From positions 1 through 60,705 of the forward strand of contig JAQBPB010000131.1 in the NCBI GenBank assembly GCA_028287745.1: DNA of 60,705 nt, in the 5' to 3' direction. Shown piece after piece: positions 7,537 through 14,963 of the stretch (positions are counted from its first letter, which is position 1; the number at the start of each line of letters is the position of its first letter). The DNA comes from Chloroflexota bacterium (GTDB taxonomy: Bacteria; Chloroflexota; Chloroflexia; Chloroheliales; Chloroheliaceae). The notes below the pieces were generated by a model. It worked only from the letters and a program-made list of their open reading frames with translations. It was not told where the DNA came from and searched no databases. The translations under genes were made by a program, and so were the position numbers.

Positions 7537-8349
7537 ATGCCAGCAGCACGTCCCAAAAAAGCCCGTGCCGGAGCAAAAATACCGCGACCCATTATTATTT
7601 CCGTCGCTCAAAATAAAGGCGGTACCGCTAAGACTACCACGACGTTAAACCTGGGTGCTGCCCTGGCTGCGCGCGGCAAGAAGGTGCTTTTAATCGATCT
7701 CGATCCCCAGGGCAATCTGACCAGCGGCACCGGGATAGACCTGGCCGCCTTAAACGGTTCCATGTACCAGGTATTCACTGACCGGAATGTCACCCTGTCC
7801 GATATTACCCAGGACCGGATTGGCCTGACCGTAGCCCCGGCCCATATTTCAATGGTCACGCTGGAAATGGACCTGGTTAACCGGAACGGGCGCGAGTGGA
7901 TTTTAAAGCGCAAGCTGGAAGCCCTGGACGGTGAGTTTGATTTTGTGCTGGTGGACTGCCCGCCCAGCCTGGGCCTGACCGTAACCAATGCCCTGGCGGC
8001 CAGCCATTACGTCTTGCTGCCGGTGCAGACCCAGGCTTACGCCCTTTATGGGGTGCCCCAGTTAATGGAAATGATGAATGTTATAAAGGAAGACCTGAAC
8101 CCGGACCTGACGGTGTTGGGCGTCTTATTAACCTTTACCAACCGCACCCGGCTTTCACGCGAAGTGGAAGAAGAAATCAAAAACTACTTTAAGGATGAGG
8201 TTTTCCCGACATCGATTCGCCAGAATGTTAAGATTGCCGAAGCTCCTTTGAGCGGCCAATCAATTTTAACCTATGCCCCGGAAGCGGCCGTAGATTATAT
8301 CAGCCTGGCCGAGGAGGTAGAAAAACGTGTCAACGCCAAATTCAAGTAA
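7537..8349 (+). CDS. parA: ParA/Soj chromosome or plasmid partition ATPase
   Basis: A 270-residue deviant-Walker P-loop ATPase. SVAQNKGGTAKTTTTLNLG (residues 22-40) is the ParA Walker A with the signature lysine before the glycines; KVLLIDLDPQGNLTSG is the A' motif and FVLVDCPPSLG the Walker B. Length and lack of an N-terminal HTH put it with the short Soj/ParA type (type Ib or chromosomal), not the long P1 ParA type. With ParB it moves parS-bound DNA along the nucleoid. It overlaps parB by 23 bp, and lies between the probable origin and a parS-like site, so it most likely segregates this replicon. Confidence 0.95.
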   Translation: MPAARPKKARAGAKIPRPIIISVAQNKGGTAKTTTTLNLGAALAARGKKVLLIDLDPQGNLTSGTGIDLAALNGSMYQVFTDRNVTLSDITQDRIGLTVAPAHISMVTLEMDLVNRNGREWILKRKLEALDGEFDFVLVDCPPSLGLTVTNALAASHYVLLPVQTQAYALYGVPQLMEMMNVIKEDLNPDLTVLGVLLTFTNRTRLSREVEEEIKNYFKDEVFPTSIRQNVKIAEAPLSGQSILTYAPEAAVDYISLAEEVEKRVNAKFK

Positions 8350-9238
8350 CCTGGGCAAGCGCAAGCTGCTCAAAGAGAGTCCTTTTCAGAAACTGGCCCA
8401 GCGGACGGTTGATACCGGGGATGAAGCCCTTAAAGAAGCCCGCCAGATTGATATTAGTAAAATTGATACAAACCCCCGGCAACCCCGGCGCACCTTTGAT
8501 AAAGCAGCCCTGGCCGAATTGGCCCAGGATATTGCCGCCCGGGGTATTTTGCAGCCACCGATTGTCCGCCCGATTGGCGGGACCGACCGTTTTGAGATTG
8601 TAGTAGGAGAGCGGCGCTACCAGGCAGCCAAGCAGGTCGGTCTGAAGAATATCCCGGTGCTGGTGCGGGAGCTGGACGACCAGGAAGCCGAAATAACTTC
8701 CCTGGTCGAGAACATCCAGCGCGAGAACCTGACCTTGGGCGATGAAGCGAGCTATTTTAAGATGCTTCAGACCAAATACGACTACAGCATCAGCGAAATC
8801 GCCGAAGAAGTGGCCCACAAAAGCCGCAGTTACGTGGAAGTCCGGCTGCGGCTGGCCGAGTACCCGGTGGTTCTGGAACTGGTGGAAGACAACAAACTGG
8901 GATTGCAGGAAGCGAATTTGCTTTTAAGGGATAAAGCCCATTTACAGGAAAACCTGAGCAAGCTGCGAGAATCGTTAGAAAATTCACAAACTGTCTTTTC
9001 AAAAGACACTAAGTTAGAAAAATCACAATCAAAAGAAAAGACGGAAAAGCGCCAACCCGCCATCGAAAGAGGCCCATCACGCCTGACCCGGCCTTTTTTG
9101 AACTTCGCCAGGGAACTTAAATCGGTCGCCCGTAAAATAGACCAGGCGGAAGCACCGGAGCGCAAAGCCTTACTGGAAAGTATCGAAGGTCTGGAAAAGG
9201 AAATCGCGGTCCTCAAAAAGCACCTGAGTAATGATTAG
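8327..9238 (+). CDS. parB: ParB/Spo0J partition protein
   Basis: A 303-residue ParB. Residues about 38-130 are the N-terminal ParB/Srx domain with the CTP-binding signature GERRYQAA and the ENIQRENL box. The central helix-turn-helix region (about 140-190; YSISEIAEEVAHKSRSYVEVRLRLAEYP) binds parS. A charged linker rich in Lys, Ser and Glu follows, and a C-terminal dimerisation helix with heptad-like leucines closes the protein. The start is a GTG with GAGGAGG 9 nt upstream, lying inside the end of parA, so translation is coupled. A parS-like sequence lies 7 bp past the stop. Confidence 0.95.
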   Translation: MSTPNSSNLGKRKLLKESPFQKLAQRTVDTGDEALKEARQIDISKIDTNPRQPRRTFDKAALAELAQDIAARGILQPPIVRPIGGTDRFEIVVGERRYQAAKQVGLKNIPVLVRELDDQEAEITSLVENIQRENLTLGDEASYFKMLQTKYDYSISEIAEEVAHKSRSYVEVRLRLAEYPVVLELVEDNKLGLQEANLLLRDKAHLQENLSKLRESLENSQTVFSKDTKLEKSQSKEKTEKRQPAIERGPSRLTRPFLNFARELKSVARKIDQAEAPERKALLESIEGLEKEIAVLKKHLSND

Positions 9239-9244
9239 TAATTT

Positions 9245-9260
9245 TGTAACACGTGAAACC
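9245..9260. promoter_or_regulatory. parS-like centromere site
   Basis: TGTAACACGTGAAACC matches the near-universal bacterial parS TGTTTCACGTGAAACA at 13 of 16 positions, including the whole CACGTGAAAC core. It sits directly after parB, where parS sites are common. The three mismatches may reduce affinity or reflect a replicon-specific variant. Confidence 0.7.
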
Positions 9261-9263
9261 CAT

Positions 9264-9301
9264 AAAAAAGGGCCGGGAGTGCGCACTCCCGGCCCTTTTT
9301 T
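9264..9301. terminator. Strong bidirectional terminator after parB
   Basis: A perfect 19-bp palindromic stem (AAAAAAGGGCCGGGAGTGC and its complement) has A and T runs on either side. It closes the parAB transcript and the convergent EamA transporter transcript, and isolates the replication module. Confidence 0.93.
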
Positions 9302-9315
9302 ATGCCTGTATATTA

Positions 9316-10269
9316 TCAGCCGCCTGGCTGATTTTCTGCTTCTGCCTCAAGCTTTTCGCGGTTTTTGCCAAACCGGACCTCGCTGCAAATCATCCCGATA
9401 AAAATAAAGGCGCAGCCAATCCAGGCGGGCAAGCTGAGGCTTTCCCCGGCCAAATATCCGAATATGCCGGCGAATACCGGTTCCAGCGAATAGATCAGGG
9501 CCGCCCGCGTGCTGGTAGTAAACTGCTGGACCCGGTTCATTACGGCAAAAGTAAAAGCGGTCGCGATTACTCCCATAAAAATAATAGCCAACCAGGCCGA
9601 GTGCGGCGGCAGCACCAGCGGGTTTCCGGATGGAATAATAAAAAGGAAGCTGAGCAGCGCGGTTACCCCAAGCTGTACAATTGCCAGGTTAAAGGGGTCC
9701 TGGCGGGGTGCAAACAGGCTAATCAGCACAATCTGGAACGCAAAACAAAACGCGCAGCCCAGCACCAGCGCCTCGCCGGTCCCAAATTCAAAGTTGAGCT
9801 GGTTGCCCATCGAAAGCAGGGCCAGGCCAACCGTCGCCAGGATAACACCCAGGGTCGCGCCTAATGAGGGCCACTGCCGCAAAATCAGAATACTTAGCAC
9901 CGGCACTATTACCACGTTTAAGCCGGTGATAAACCCGACTTTAGAAGTGGTCGTATATTGCAAGCCGATGGTTTGGAAAGCATAGCCCCCAAATAAAAAA
10001 AGCCCGATCAAGCTGCCGCCTATCAATTCAGGCCGGGTTATTTTCCGGAGGTGTTTCCAGAACAACAGGGCCAGCACCAGGGTTCCCAGCCCAAAACGGA
10101 AGGCTAAAAAGGTGTAGGGTTCCACCACCTTAATGCTATTTTGCACTACTAAAAAAGTGCTGCCCCAGATCAAAGTGACCAGCACTAGCAATAAATCTAC
10201 TTGCCAGCGCTTCCACCTGGTCGTTTGATATTGGGCATGTTTTATTTCCAACTCTTCGTTGGTAGCCAT
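9316..10269 (-). CDS. EamA/DMT-superfamily transporter
   Basis: A 317-residue membrane protein with about ten hydrophobic helices arranged as two EamA repeats. The first repeat opens with LLVLVTLIWGSTFLVVQNSI and the motif ...PYTFLAFRFGLGTLVLALL; the second ends with LIYSLEPVFAGIFGYLAGE, the typical EamA end. Members export or import small metabolites such as amino acids; the substrate cannot be read. The N-terminus is a short charged cytoplasmic tail. GAGAGGA lies about 11 nt before the ATG. It is convergent to parAB and shares their terminator, and has no evident link to them. Confidence 0.9.
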   Translation of the reverse strand: MATNEELEIKHAQYQTTRWKRWQVDLLLVLVTLIWGSTFLVVQNSIKVVEPYTFLAFRFGLGTLVLALLFWKHLRKITRPELIGGSLIGLFLFGGYAFQTIGLQYTTTSKVGFITGLNVVIVPVLSILILRQWPSLGATLGVILATVGLALLSMGNQLNFEFGTGEALVLGCAFCFAFQIVLISLFAPRQDPFNLAIVQLGVTALLSFLFIIPSGNPLVLPPHSAWLAIIFMGVIATAFTFAVMNRVQQFTTSTRAALIYSLEPVFAGIFGYLAGESLSLPAWIGCAFIFIGMICSEVRFGKNREKLEAEAENQPGG

Positions 10270-10436
10270 TCTTTAAAAAGTCCTCTCTTAAATTATTCCG
10301 GAGATAAAATGTTTGTTCTAAAGGACGCTATTAATTATAACATGCCTCTGAAATCCTGGCCGGTTCATGTTATAATTTTGACCTTAACGAGTTGGAATAA
10401 GGCTTGATAAAAGCTGTTTTTTATTGAAAGCAAAAG

Positions 10437-10664
10437 ATGATTGATTCTGGCCTGGGAACCTTTTTAGCCCTTTTAATTTTGCTGCTGGTAGCAGCCTTTG
10501 GCTATTATAACGGCTTTCTGGCTTTGCTTAAGTACTCGATGCGCCGGGGAAATACGGCGGTAGTTAGTCACCGGTCCACCATTATTAACGGTCTTGTTCA
10601 ACTGGCCGGGGCGGTAGTCGCCAGTGGAATTGCCATCCTTTTTTATTTTAGTCAGGTCAGGTAA
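10437..10664 (+). CDS. Small membrane protein, unknown function
   Basis: Seventy-five residues with two hydrophobic helices (about 8-32 and 50-70) joined by a short basic loop (KYSMRRGNTAVVSHRST). It does not match a family I know. It lies 12 bp before the DinB-like gene on the same strand and probably shares its transcript. Coding status is supported by the clean two-helix layout and close spacing, not by homology. Confidence 0.6.
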   Translation: MIDSGLGTFLALLILLLVAAFGYYNGFLALLKYSMRRGNTAVVSHRSTIINGLVQLAGAVVASGIAILFYFSQVR

Positions 10665-10676
10665 ATTAAACATACT

Positions 10677-11150
10677 ATGTCCAAACAAGAATTTTTAAAT
10701 CAGTTCAAACAGGCCCGCGCCAACTTCCTGGCGGCCCTGGAAGGACTGGACGAGCGGGAAGCCAGTATTACCAGCAGCACCGGTGAGGGCTGGCCCAGTA
10801 TCAAGGATATGATCGGGCATATCGCCGCCTGGGAACGCGAAGTCTTGATCGCGGACGAAATGATCAAACGCGGTGAGGTAAGTCACCTGGACACTATTAA
10901 TAAGGCTGAATTTAACCAGGCCCAGGTGGCTCACCGCCGCAGCTGGCCTTTGAAACAGGTCCGGGCCGAGCTTGACCTGAACTACGAAGCGCTGTTGATG
11001 GCCTGGGACGAATACGAGGGCGAAGATGGCCCGGCCGGTTCTGCCACCTGGGAACCGGGCCAGCCCGGCTCGCTCTGGACCCTGGTTGAGCATCAGAAAG
11101 AACACGGCCAGGAAATCGCCAGGCGGCGCAACCTGGACCTTGAATTTTAG
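10677..11150 (+). CDS. DinB-like / ClbS-DfsB family protein
   Basis: A 157-residue four-helix protein of the DinB/YfiT-like fold. Key features are LNQFKQARANFLAALEGLD, the WPSIKDMIGHIAAWEREVL segment with the first metal-binding His, and VEHQKEHGQEI near the C-terminus with the other two. DinB-fold proteins include thiol-dependent transferases and ClbS-type self-protection hydrolases; the exact activity cannot be assigned. It is preceded by a small membrane protein and followed by a ferredoxin-thioredoxin fusion on the same strand. Confidence 0.8.
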   Translation: MSKQEFLNQFKQARANFLAALEGLDEREASITSSTGEGWPSIKDMIGHIAAWEREVLIADEMIKRGEVSHLDTINKAEFNQAQVAHRRSWPLKQVRAELDLNYEALLMAWDEYEGEDGPAGSATWEPGQPGSLWTLVEHQKEHGQEIARRRNLDLEF

Positions 11151-11191
11151 CTTAAATCTGCTAGCATCAAGTTTTAGTTGGAGAATTCTGT

Positions 11192-11974
11192 ATGCCGGTA
11201 CTGGTTAATTACACTCGCTGTACTTATACAAAGACTTGTTTCGCGGCCAATGTCTGTCCCAAAGGCACTTTACGGGTTGATTATATCCTCGGTAAAGTTG
11301 TGGTTGACCCCACGGTCTGTGGGGATTGTCCTGGCCCCTGCCTGAATTTCTGCGACCCGGTCGCCCTCAAATTTGCCCCGGACCTGGAAGAACTTGACAT
11401 AACTCAAAAAGAACTGGATGGGGTCCTGACCAAAGAAGCGGCAACCCTTCAACGAGCCGACCTGCTCCGCCAGCGAAAAGAGGCTGAAGCGGCCGCTAAA
11501 GCTGAAGCCGAAAAAGCGGCCTTCGCCCCCATGGCGCTTACTTCCAAGAACTTCGTGGAGGAAGTCCGTGGCGCCGAACTGCCGGTCCTGATAGATTTCT
11601 GGGCGGAATGGTGCCAGCCCTGCAAGCAAATTGCCCCGATAGTCGAGCAGTTGGCCCAGGAATTTGCCGGTAAAGTGAAGTTTGCTAAAGTAAATATTGA
11701 TGAAGAGCCTCAGATTGCCGGGCAACTTCGTATCCAATCTATCCCGACCCTGATGATCTTCTTTCAGGGCCAGGTGGCCGATATGATTGTAGGCGCAACC
11801 GGCAAAGACCAGCTGCGGGCGCGGCTCCAGCGGGTAGTAGAAGCTATTGCCCAGGCCCCGAGCCAGCAAGACCCGGGGACAGTTTCACCGGCGCGGCCGG
11901 TTGGCCCACCGCCAGCCCCGCGCCTGGTCCGGCCTTCGGATGTAATGCCACCCCGGCGGCCAGGCCCATTATAA
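11192..11974 (+). CDS. Ferredoxin-like / thioredoxin fusion protein
   Basis: A 260-residue protein with an unusual fusion. Residues 1-60 hold seven cysteines (10, 16, 22, 43, 46, 50, 54) in a ferredoxin-like pattern, CTYTKTCFAANVCPKG and VCGDCPGPCLNFCDP, able to bind at least one Fe-S cluster. A charged Ala/Glu/Lys-rich helix (about 68-110) links to a complete thioredoxin domain (about 115-220) with the active site WAEWCQPCK (C141, C144) and the cis-proline in IQSIPTLMIF. A Pro-rich tail ends the protein. The active-site dipeptide QP replaces the usual GP. It may pass electrons from the cluster to the disulfide; this is inferred. GGAG precedes the ATG by 8 nt. Confidence 0.88.
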   Translation: MPVLVNYTRCTYTKTCFAANVCPKGTLRVDYILGKVVVDPTVCGDCPGPCLNFCDPVALKFAPDLEELDITQKELDGVLTKEAATLQRADLLRQRKEAEAAAKAEAEKAAFAPMALTSKNFVEEVRGAELPVLIDFWAEWCQPCKQIAPIVEQLAQEFAGKVKFAKVNIDEEPQIAGQLRIQSIPTLMIFFQGQVADMIVGATGKDQLRARLQRVVEAIAQAPSQQDPGTVSPARPVGPPPAPRLVRPSDVMPPRRPGPL

Positions 11975-11995
11975 TAAAGGAATCAGGGTAAACAT

Positions 11996-12640
11996 ATGAC
12001 AGACGTGATAAACGATTTGCAGGGAAAATCTATTGCAGTTTATTGCGCTTCCAGCTCGGCCGTGAGTGAGGTATATTTCGAAGCGGCGCGCAAGCTGGGT
12101 GGTTTAATTGGGCGAAGTGGCGCGACCCTGGTTTATGGCGGGACCAATATTGGTCTGATGGGTGAAGTTGCCGATGCCGTGATAAATGCCGGTGGTAAAG
12201 CCTGTGGTGTCATTACGGTCCTGCTAAACCAGGTCGGAATTGCCCATCCTAAACTGGACGAACTGATTGTAACGGACGGTATGCGCGAGCGGAAAGCGGC
12301 TATGGAGCAGCGGGCCGACGGTTTTATCACGCTGCCGGGCGGCTACGGCACCCTGGAAGAAATCTTTGAAATTCTAACTTTGAAACAGTTAGGCATCCTG
12401 CAAAAACCGGTCGTCCTCCTGAATACCAACAATTACTATTCCCCGCTGCTGGAGCTTTTGCAGAACGCCGCCGACCAGCACTTTATGAAACCGGCCAATC
12501 TGTCACTCTTGAAGGTCGTAAATACTCCGGAAGAAGCCCTCGACTATATTGCTAATTATGTAGCCGGCCCCTATGAACCAAAATGGGTACTTCCCAGGGC
12601 CTCGCAAAGTAAGGCCGGAGAAGTACCCGGTTTGGAATAA
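11996..12640 (+). CDS. LOG-family phosphoribohydrolase (TIGR00730 type)
   Basis: A 214-residue Rossmann-like protein with the LOG signatures: IAVYCASSS near the start, LVYGGTNIGLMGEVADA, the ERKAAM segment that carries catalytic Arg, and PGGYGTLEEIFE. LOG enzymes split nucleotide 5'-monophosphates to base and ribose 5-phosphate; the plant relatives activate cytokinins, and bacterial ones may act in nucleotide turnover. It follows the thioredoxin fusion by 21 bp and is convergent with hisS. Confidence 0.92.
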   Translation: MTDVINDLQGKSIAVYCASSSAVSEVYFEAARKLGGLIGRSGATLVYGGTNIGLMGEVADAVINAGGKACGVITVLLNQVGIAHPKLDELIVTDGMRERKAAMEQRADGFITLPGGYGTLEEIFEILTLKQLGILQKPVVLLNTNNYYSPLLELLQNAADQHFMKPANLSLLKVVNTPEEALDYIANYVAGPYEPKWVLPRASQSKAGEVPGLE

Positions 12641-12669
12641 AAACCCTGAGTATTGTTACTCAAAATTTG

Positions 12670-12701
12670 AAAGGTTAGCTGGAGAGTTTCGGCTATCCTT
12701 T
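12670..12701. terminator. Terminator between LOG gene and hisS
   Basis: A 10-bp stem with one mismatch (AAAGGTTAGC / GCTATCCTTT) around a 12-nt loop, with a short T run on the plus strand. It overlaps the last codons of the convergent hisS, so it is most useful for the plus-strand transcript. Confidence 0.5.
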
Positions 12702-13940
12702 TAACGCTTCGCCTAAATCCGCCAGTTTAACCGACTTTTGCTCGCGCTGGCGCAGGTTCTTGACGTTTACCTCACCCCGCTGCAATTCATCGGGAGCCAC
12801 AATGATGGCGTAACGCGCCCCGCTGTTGTTAGCCGCCTTTAGCTGTTTATCCAGTGAGTTATCCAGGATATTGAGTTCAGTCCGCAGTCCGCTCTTCCGC
12901 AGGTCGGCCGCGATTTTGATGGCGGTCGCTTTTTCCCCGGCGGAATAGTAGGCCACGTAGGCGTCAATTTCGCGAGGCAGTTCGGGCATTTTACCCTGCT
13001 GGGCCAGCATTTCCTCGATTGTTACATCACTGAAAGCAATCCCGACCGCCGGTAGCGGTTGACCGCCCAGCGAGGTTATCAGGTTATCGTAGCGGCCGCC
13101 GCCCATAATCGCCCGGTTAAACTTCTTGGTAGGGTCCCAGACCTCAAATACCGTCCCGGTGTAATACAGCAAGCCGCGCACGATGCTGGGATCGAACTCG
13201 ACATAATCTGAAATCCCGTACTGCTCAAACTTTTCCCACAGCGACTTTAGGGCCGGGAAATCGCCAAAGTTCTTCTGGCGCAAAGCGCTGTCCAGGGCCG
13301 TTATCTGGTCGGCTGACAAACCGACGGTTTCCAGGTTAGTCCGGAAGGCTTCCGGTTTGAGCTTTTCGACCCGGTCGATCTCGCGGAATACGGCGTCTTT
13401 TTTATCAATGTCTATTTCAAGCTTGCGCAAGAGGTCTTCCAGGTAGTAACGGTTGTTTACCCTTATAACGAATTCGCCCTTTTCCAGGCCGAGCGCCCGC
13501 ATGATGTCCACTACTACCGAAAGGACTTCGGCTTCGGCTTCAATAGACTCAACTCCCAGCAGGTCGATGTTATACTGGTAAAACTCGCGCTTGCGGCCGC
13601 GCTGGGGCCTTTCGTAGCGCCAGATGTTCGGAATTGTAAACCAGCGAATCGGCTTGCGCAGTTCGTTCTGGCGGGCGGCTACCATGCGGGCCAGGGTCGG
13701 GGTCATTTCGGGCCGGATAGCCAGTTTCTCACCGCCCCGGCTTTCAAAAATATAAGTTTGCTCGTTGACCAGTTCTTCGCCGGACTTGGCGGCGTACAAG
13801 TCCAGGTACTCGACAAAAGGACCGTCAAATTCCTCGTAACCGTAAAGCTGGGAAACCTGGCGGCAAGCGTCAAACAGCCAGTTCCGCCAGCGCATTTTAT
13901 CCGGGTAAAAGTCGCGGGTGCCCTGCACCGGCTGGATTTT
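12693..13940 (-). CDS. hisS: Histidyl-tRNA synthetase
   Basis: A 415-residue class II aminoacyl-tRNA synthetase that charges tRNA-His. It opens with the family start PVQGTRDFYPD. It carries motif 2 (WFTIPNIWRYERPQRGRKREFYQYNIDLLG, in part), the histidine A-type loop GLLYYTGTVFEVWD, motif 3 (AVGIAFSDVTIEEML) and a C-terminal anticodon-binding domain (about the last 95 residues). An in-frame TTG at 13997 would add 19 residues, but the internal ATG at 13940 gives the usual family N-terminus; neither has a strong Shine-Dalgarno. It is an essential gene close to a plasmid-type origin, which supports a chromid or main chromosome over a dispensable plasmid. Confidence 0.97.
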   Translation of the reverse strand, partial: KIQPVQGTRDFYPDKMRWRNWLFDACRQVSQLYGYEEFDGPFVEYLDLYAAKSGEELVNEQTYIFESRGGEKLAIRPEMTPTLARMVAARQNELRKPIRWFTIPNIWRYERPQRGRKREFYQYNIDLLGVESIEAEAEVLSVVVDIMRALGLEKGEFVIRVNNRYYLEDLLRKLEIDIDKKDAVFREIDRVEKLKPEAFRTNLETVGLSADQITALDSALRQKNFGDFPALKSLWEKFEQYGISDYVEFDPSIVRGLLYYTGTVFEVWDPTKKFNRAIMGGGRYDNLITSLGGQPLPAVGIAFSDVTIEEMLAQQGKMPELPREIDAYVAYYSAGEKATAIKIAADLRKSGLRTELNILDNSLDKQLKAANNSGARYAIIVAPDELQRGEVNVKNLRQREQKSVKLADLGEALKG

Positions 13941-13997
13941 CATGGATTTCAGGTCTTTTTTGACCTGCGCTTCTTGATTGGTCACTTTCTCACTCAA

Positions 13998-14642
13998 TTC
14001 TGTGTTTATTATTTAAGTATGCCTGTTACAAAACGTTATTTTATCATGTTTTAAGACTTTCCCCACCACGCCATTATATTTAAAAACCAAACCCGGCCCA
14101 ATTAGAGGAATTAAAACCGTGCAAATTCTACAAATATAGCTGGGCTCGCTAACAATTGAGCATATAAAAACCCAACCCTGTCTTTTTAGTTTACCAGGGC
14201 ATTGCTACATCAGGCTGATTGGCGTAGCTTCTATAAATTTAAATATTAAACTTCTTGTTCATTACAAAAAAATGTAAGATTAACATATAAAATATATTAA
14301 AACAGGTGACAATGAGAGGGCAAATAGTGTACAAAGGTATAGGTACAAACCTGGATCATTTCCTTAAAGAGGAAGGTATCTACGAAGAATGCTATGAGCA
14401 GCTACAAAACAAATAGAAGATTGGAAAAGGCAAGGCGAGCAAAATCGAGGGCTTATGATTAAGCGCATGGTAACAAAACGGCTTAAATCTTCCCGACCGG
14501 CTCGTCATGTCCGTGATTGGTTTTACCGCGCAAGTTAAGCCCAGATCTAATATACTTTAACCCGCTATAAAGTGGGTTTTTGTTTGTGTTTTTGATAATC
14601 AAAAAATTATCGGTAGATAATAGGAAAGGATTGCATTTCAGC
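13998..14642. other. Intergenic region with a 34-codon ORF of uncertain status
   Basis: About 640 bp, AT-rich between 14040 and 14320. ATG at 14312 opens a 34-codon frame to TAG at 14416 (MRGQIVYKGIGTNLDHFLKE...). Its LDHFLKEEGIYEE stretch resembles the N-terminus of some XRE-type antitoxins, so it may be the stump of a decayed toxin-antitoxin gene. A second Lys/Arg-rich frame of 22 codons overlaps its end. Nothing else is recognisable up to the terminator at 14559. Confidence 0.35.
14559..14584 (+). terminator. Weak terminator
   Basis: AACCCGCT pairs with AGTGGGTT (one G/A mismatch) around a 3-5 nt loop and is followed by a T run. It would close any transcript from the decayed region to its left. 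Confidence 0.5.
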
Positions 14643-14963
14643 ATGCTGGTTGTAAAGCAGGTAGAGGCCGCGGGAGAGAATGAACTGGCCTATGAGTGTT
14701 TTAATAACGGGCAAAGGGTGGGCCGTTTGGTCGCCCGGCTCGCCCCGGATGGCTTACTGGAAGCCTCTTTAGAGCAAACCGTCCAGCGGGAAGCCGGGCG
14801 GACTCTGGTGGCGAAGCTGGAACGTGACGCCCAGGCCCATGGTCTGGCCGGTCTGTACGTCCTGCCCCGCGATGAGAAAGAGCGGGATACTTTTGTGCCC
14901 GCCGGTTACGAGCCGGTCGAAGAAGCCGGACTCAAGCTGGTAAAGCGGTTTGACCCGGCCTAA
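14643..14963 (+). CDS. Small protein of unknown function, possibly GNAT-like
   Basis: A 106-residue acidic soluble protein beginning MLVVKQVEAAGENELAYEC. No diagnostic motif is present. The order of strands and the ending (YVLPRDEKERDTFVPAGYEPVEE) recall the end of a GNAT acetyltransferase fold, but the acetyl-CoA loop is absent, so the function is left open. The start at 14643 is chosen because GGAAAGGA lies upstream; the longer frame from 14580 begins inside a terminator. Its 3' end overlaps the convergent lipoprotein gene by 4 bp. Confidence 0.65.
   Translation: MLVVKQVEAAGENELAYECFNNGQRVGRLVARLAPDGLLEASLEQTVQREAGRTLVAKLERDAQAHGLAGLYVLPRDEKERDTFVPAGYEPVEEAGLKLVKRFDPA

Noticed and set aside
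9253..9864. Plus-strand open frame of about 200 codons opposite the EamA gene
   Set aside because: It begins at the parS/terminator and has no motif; it is the antisense of a clear membrane protein.
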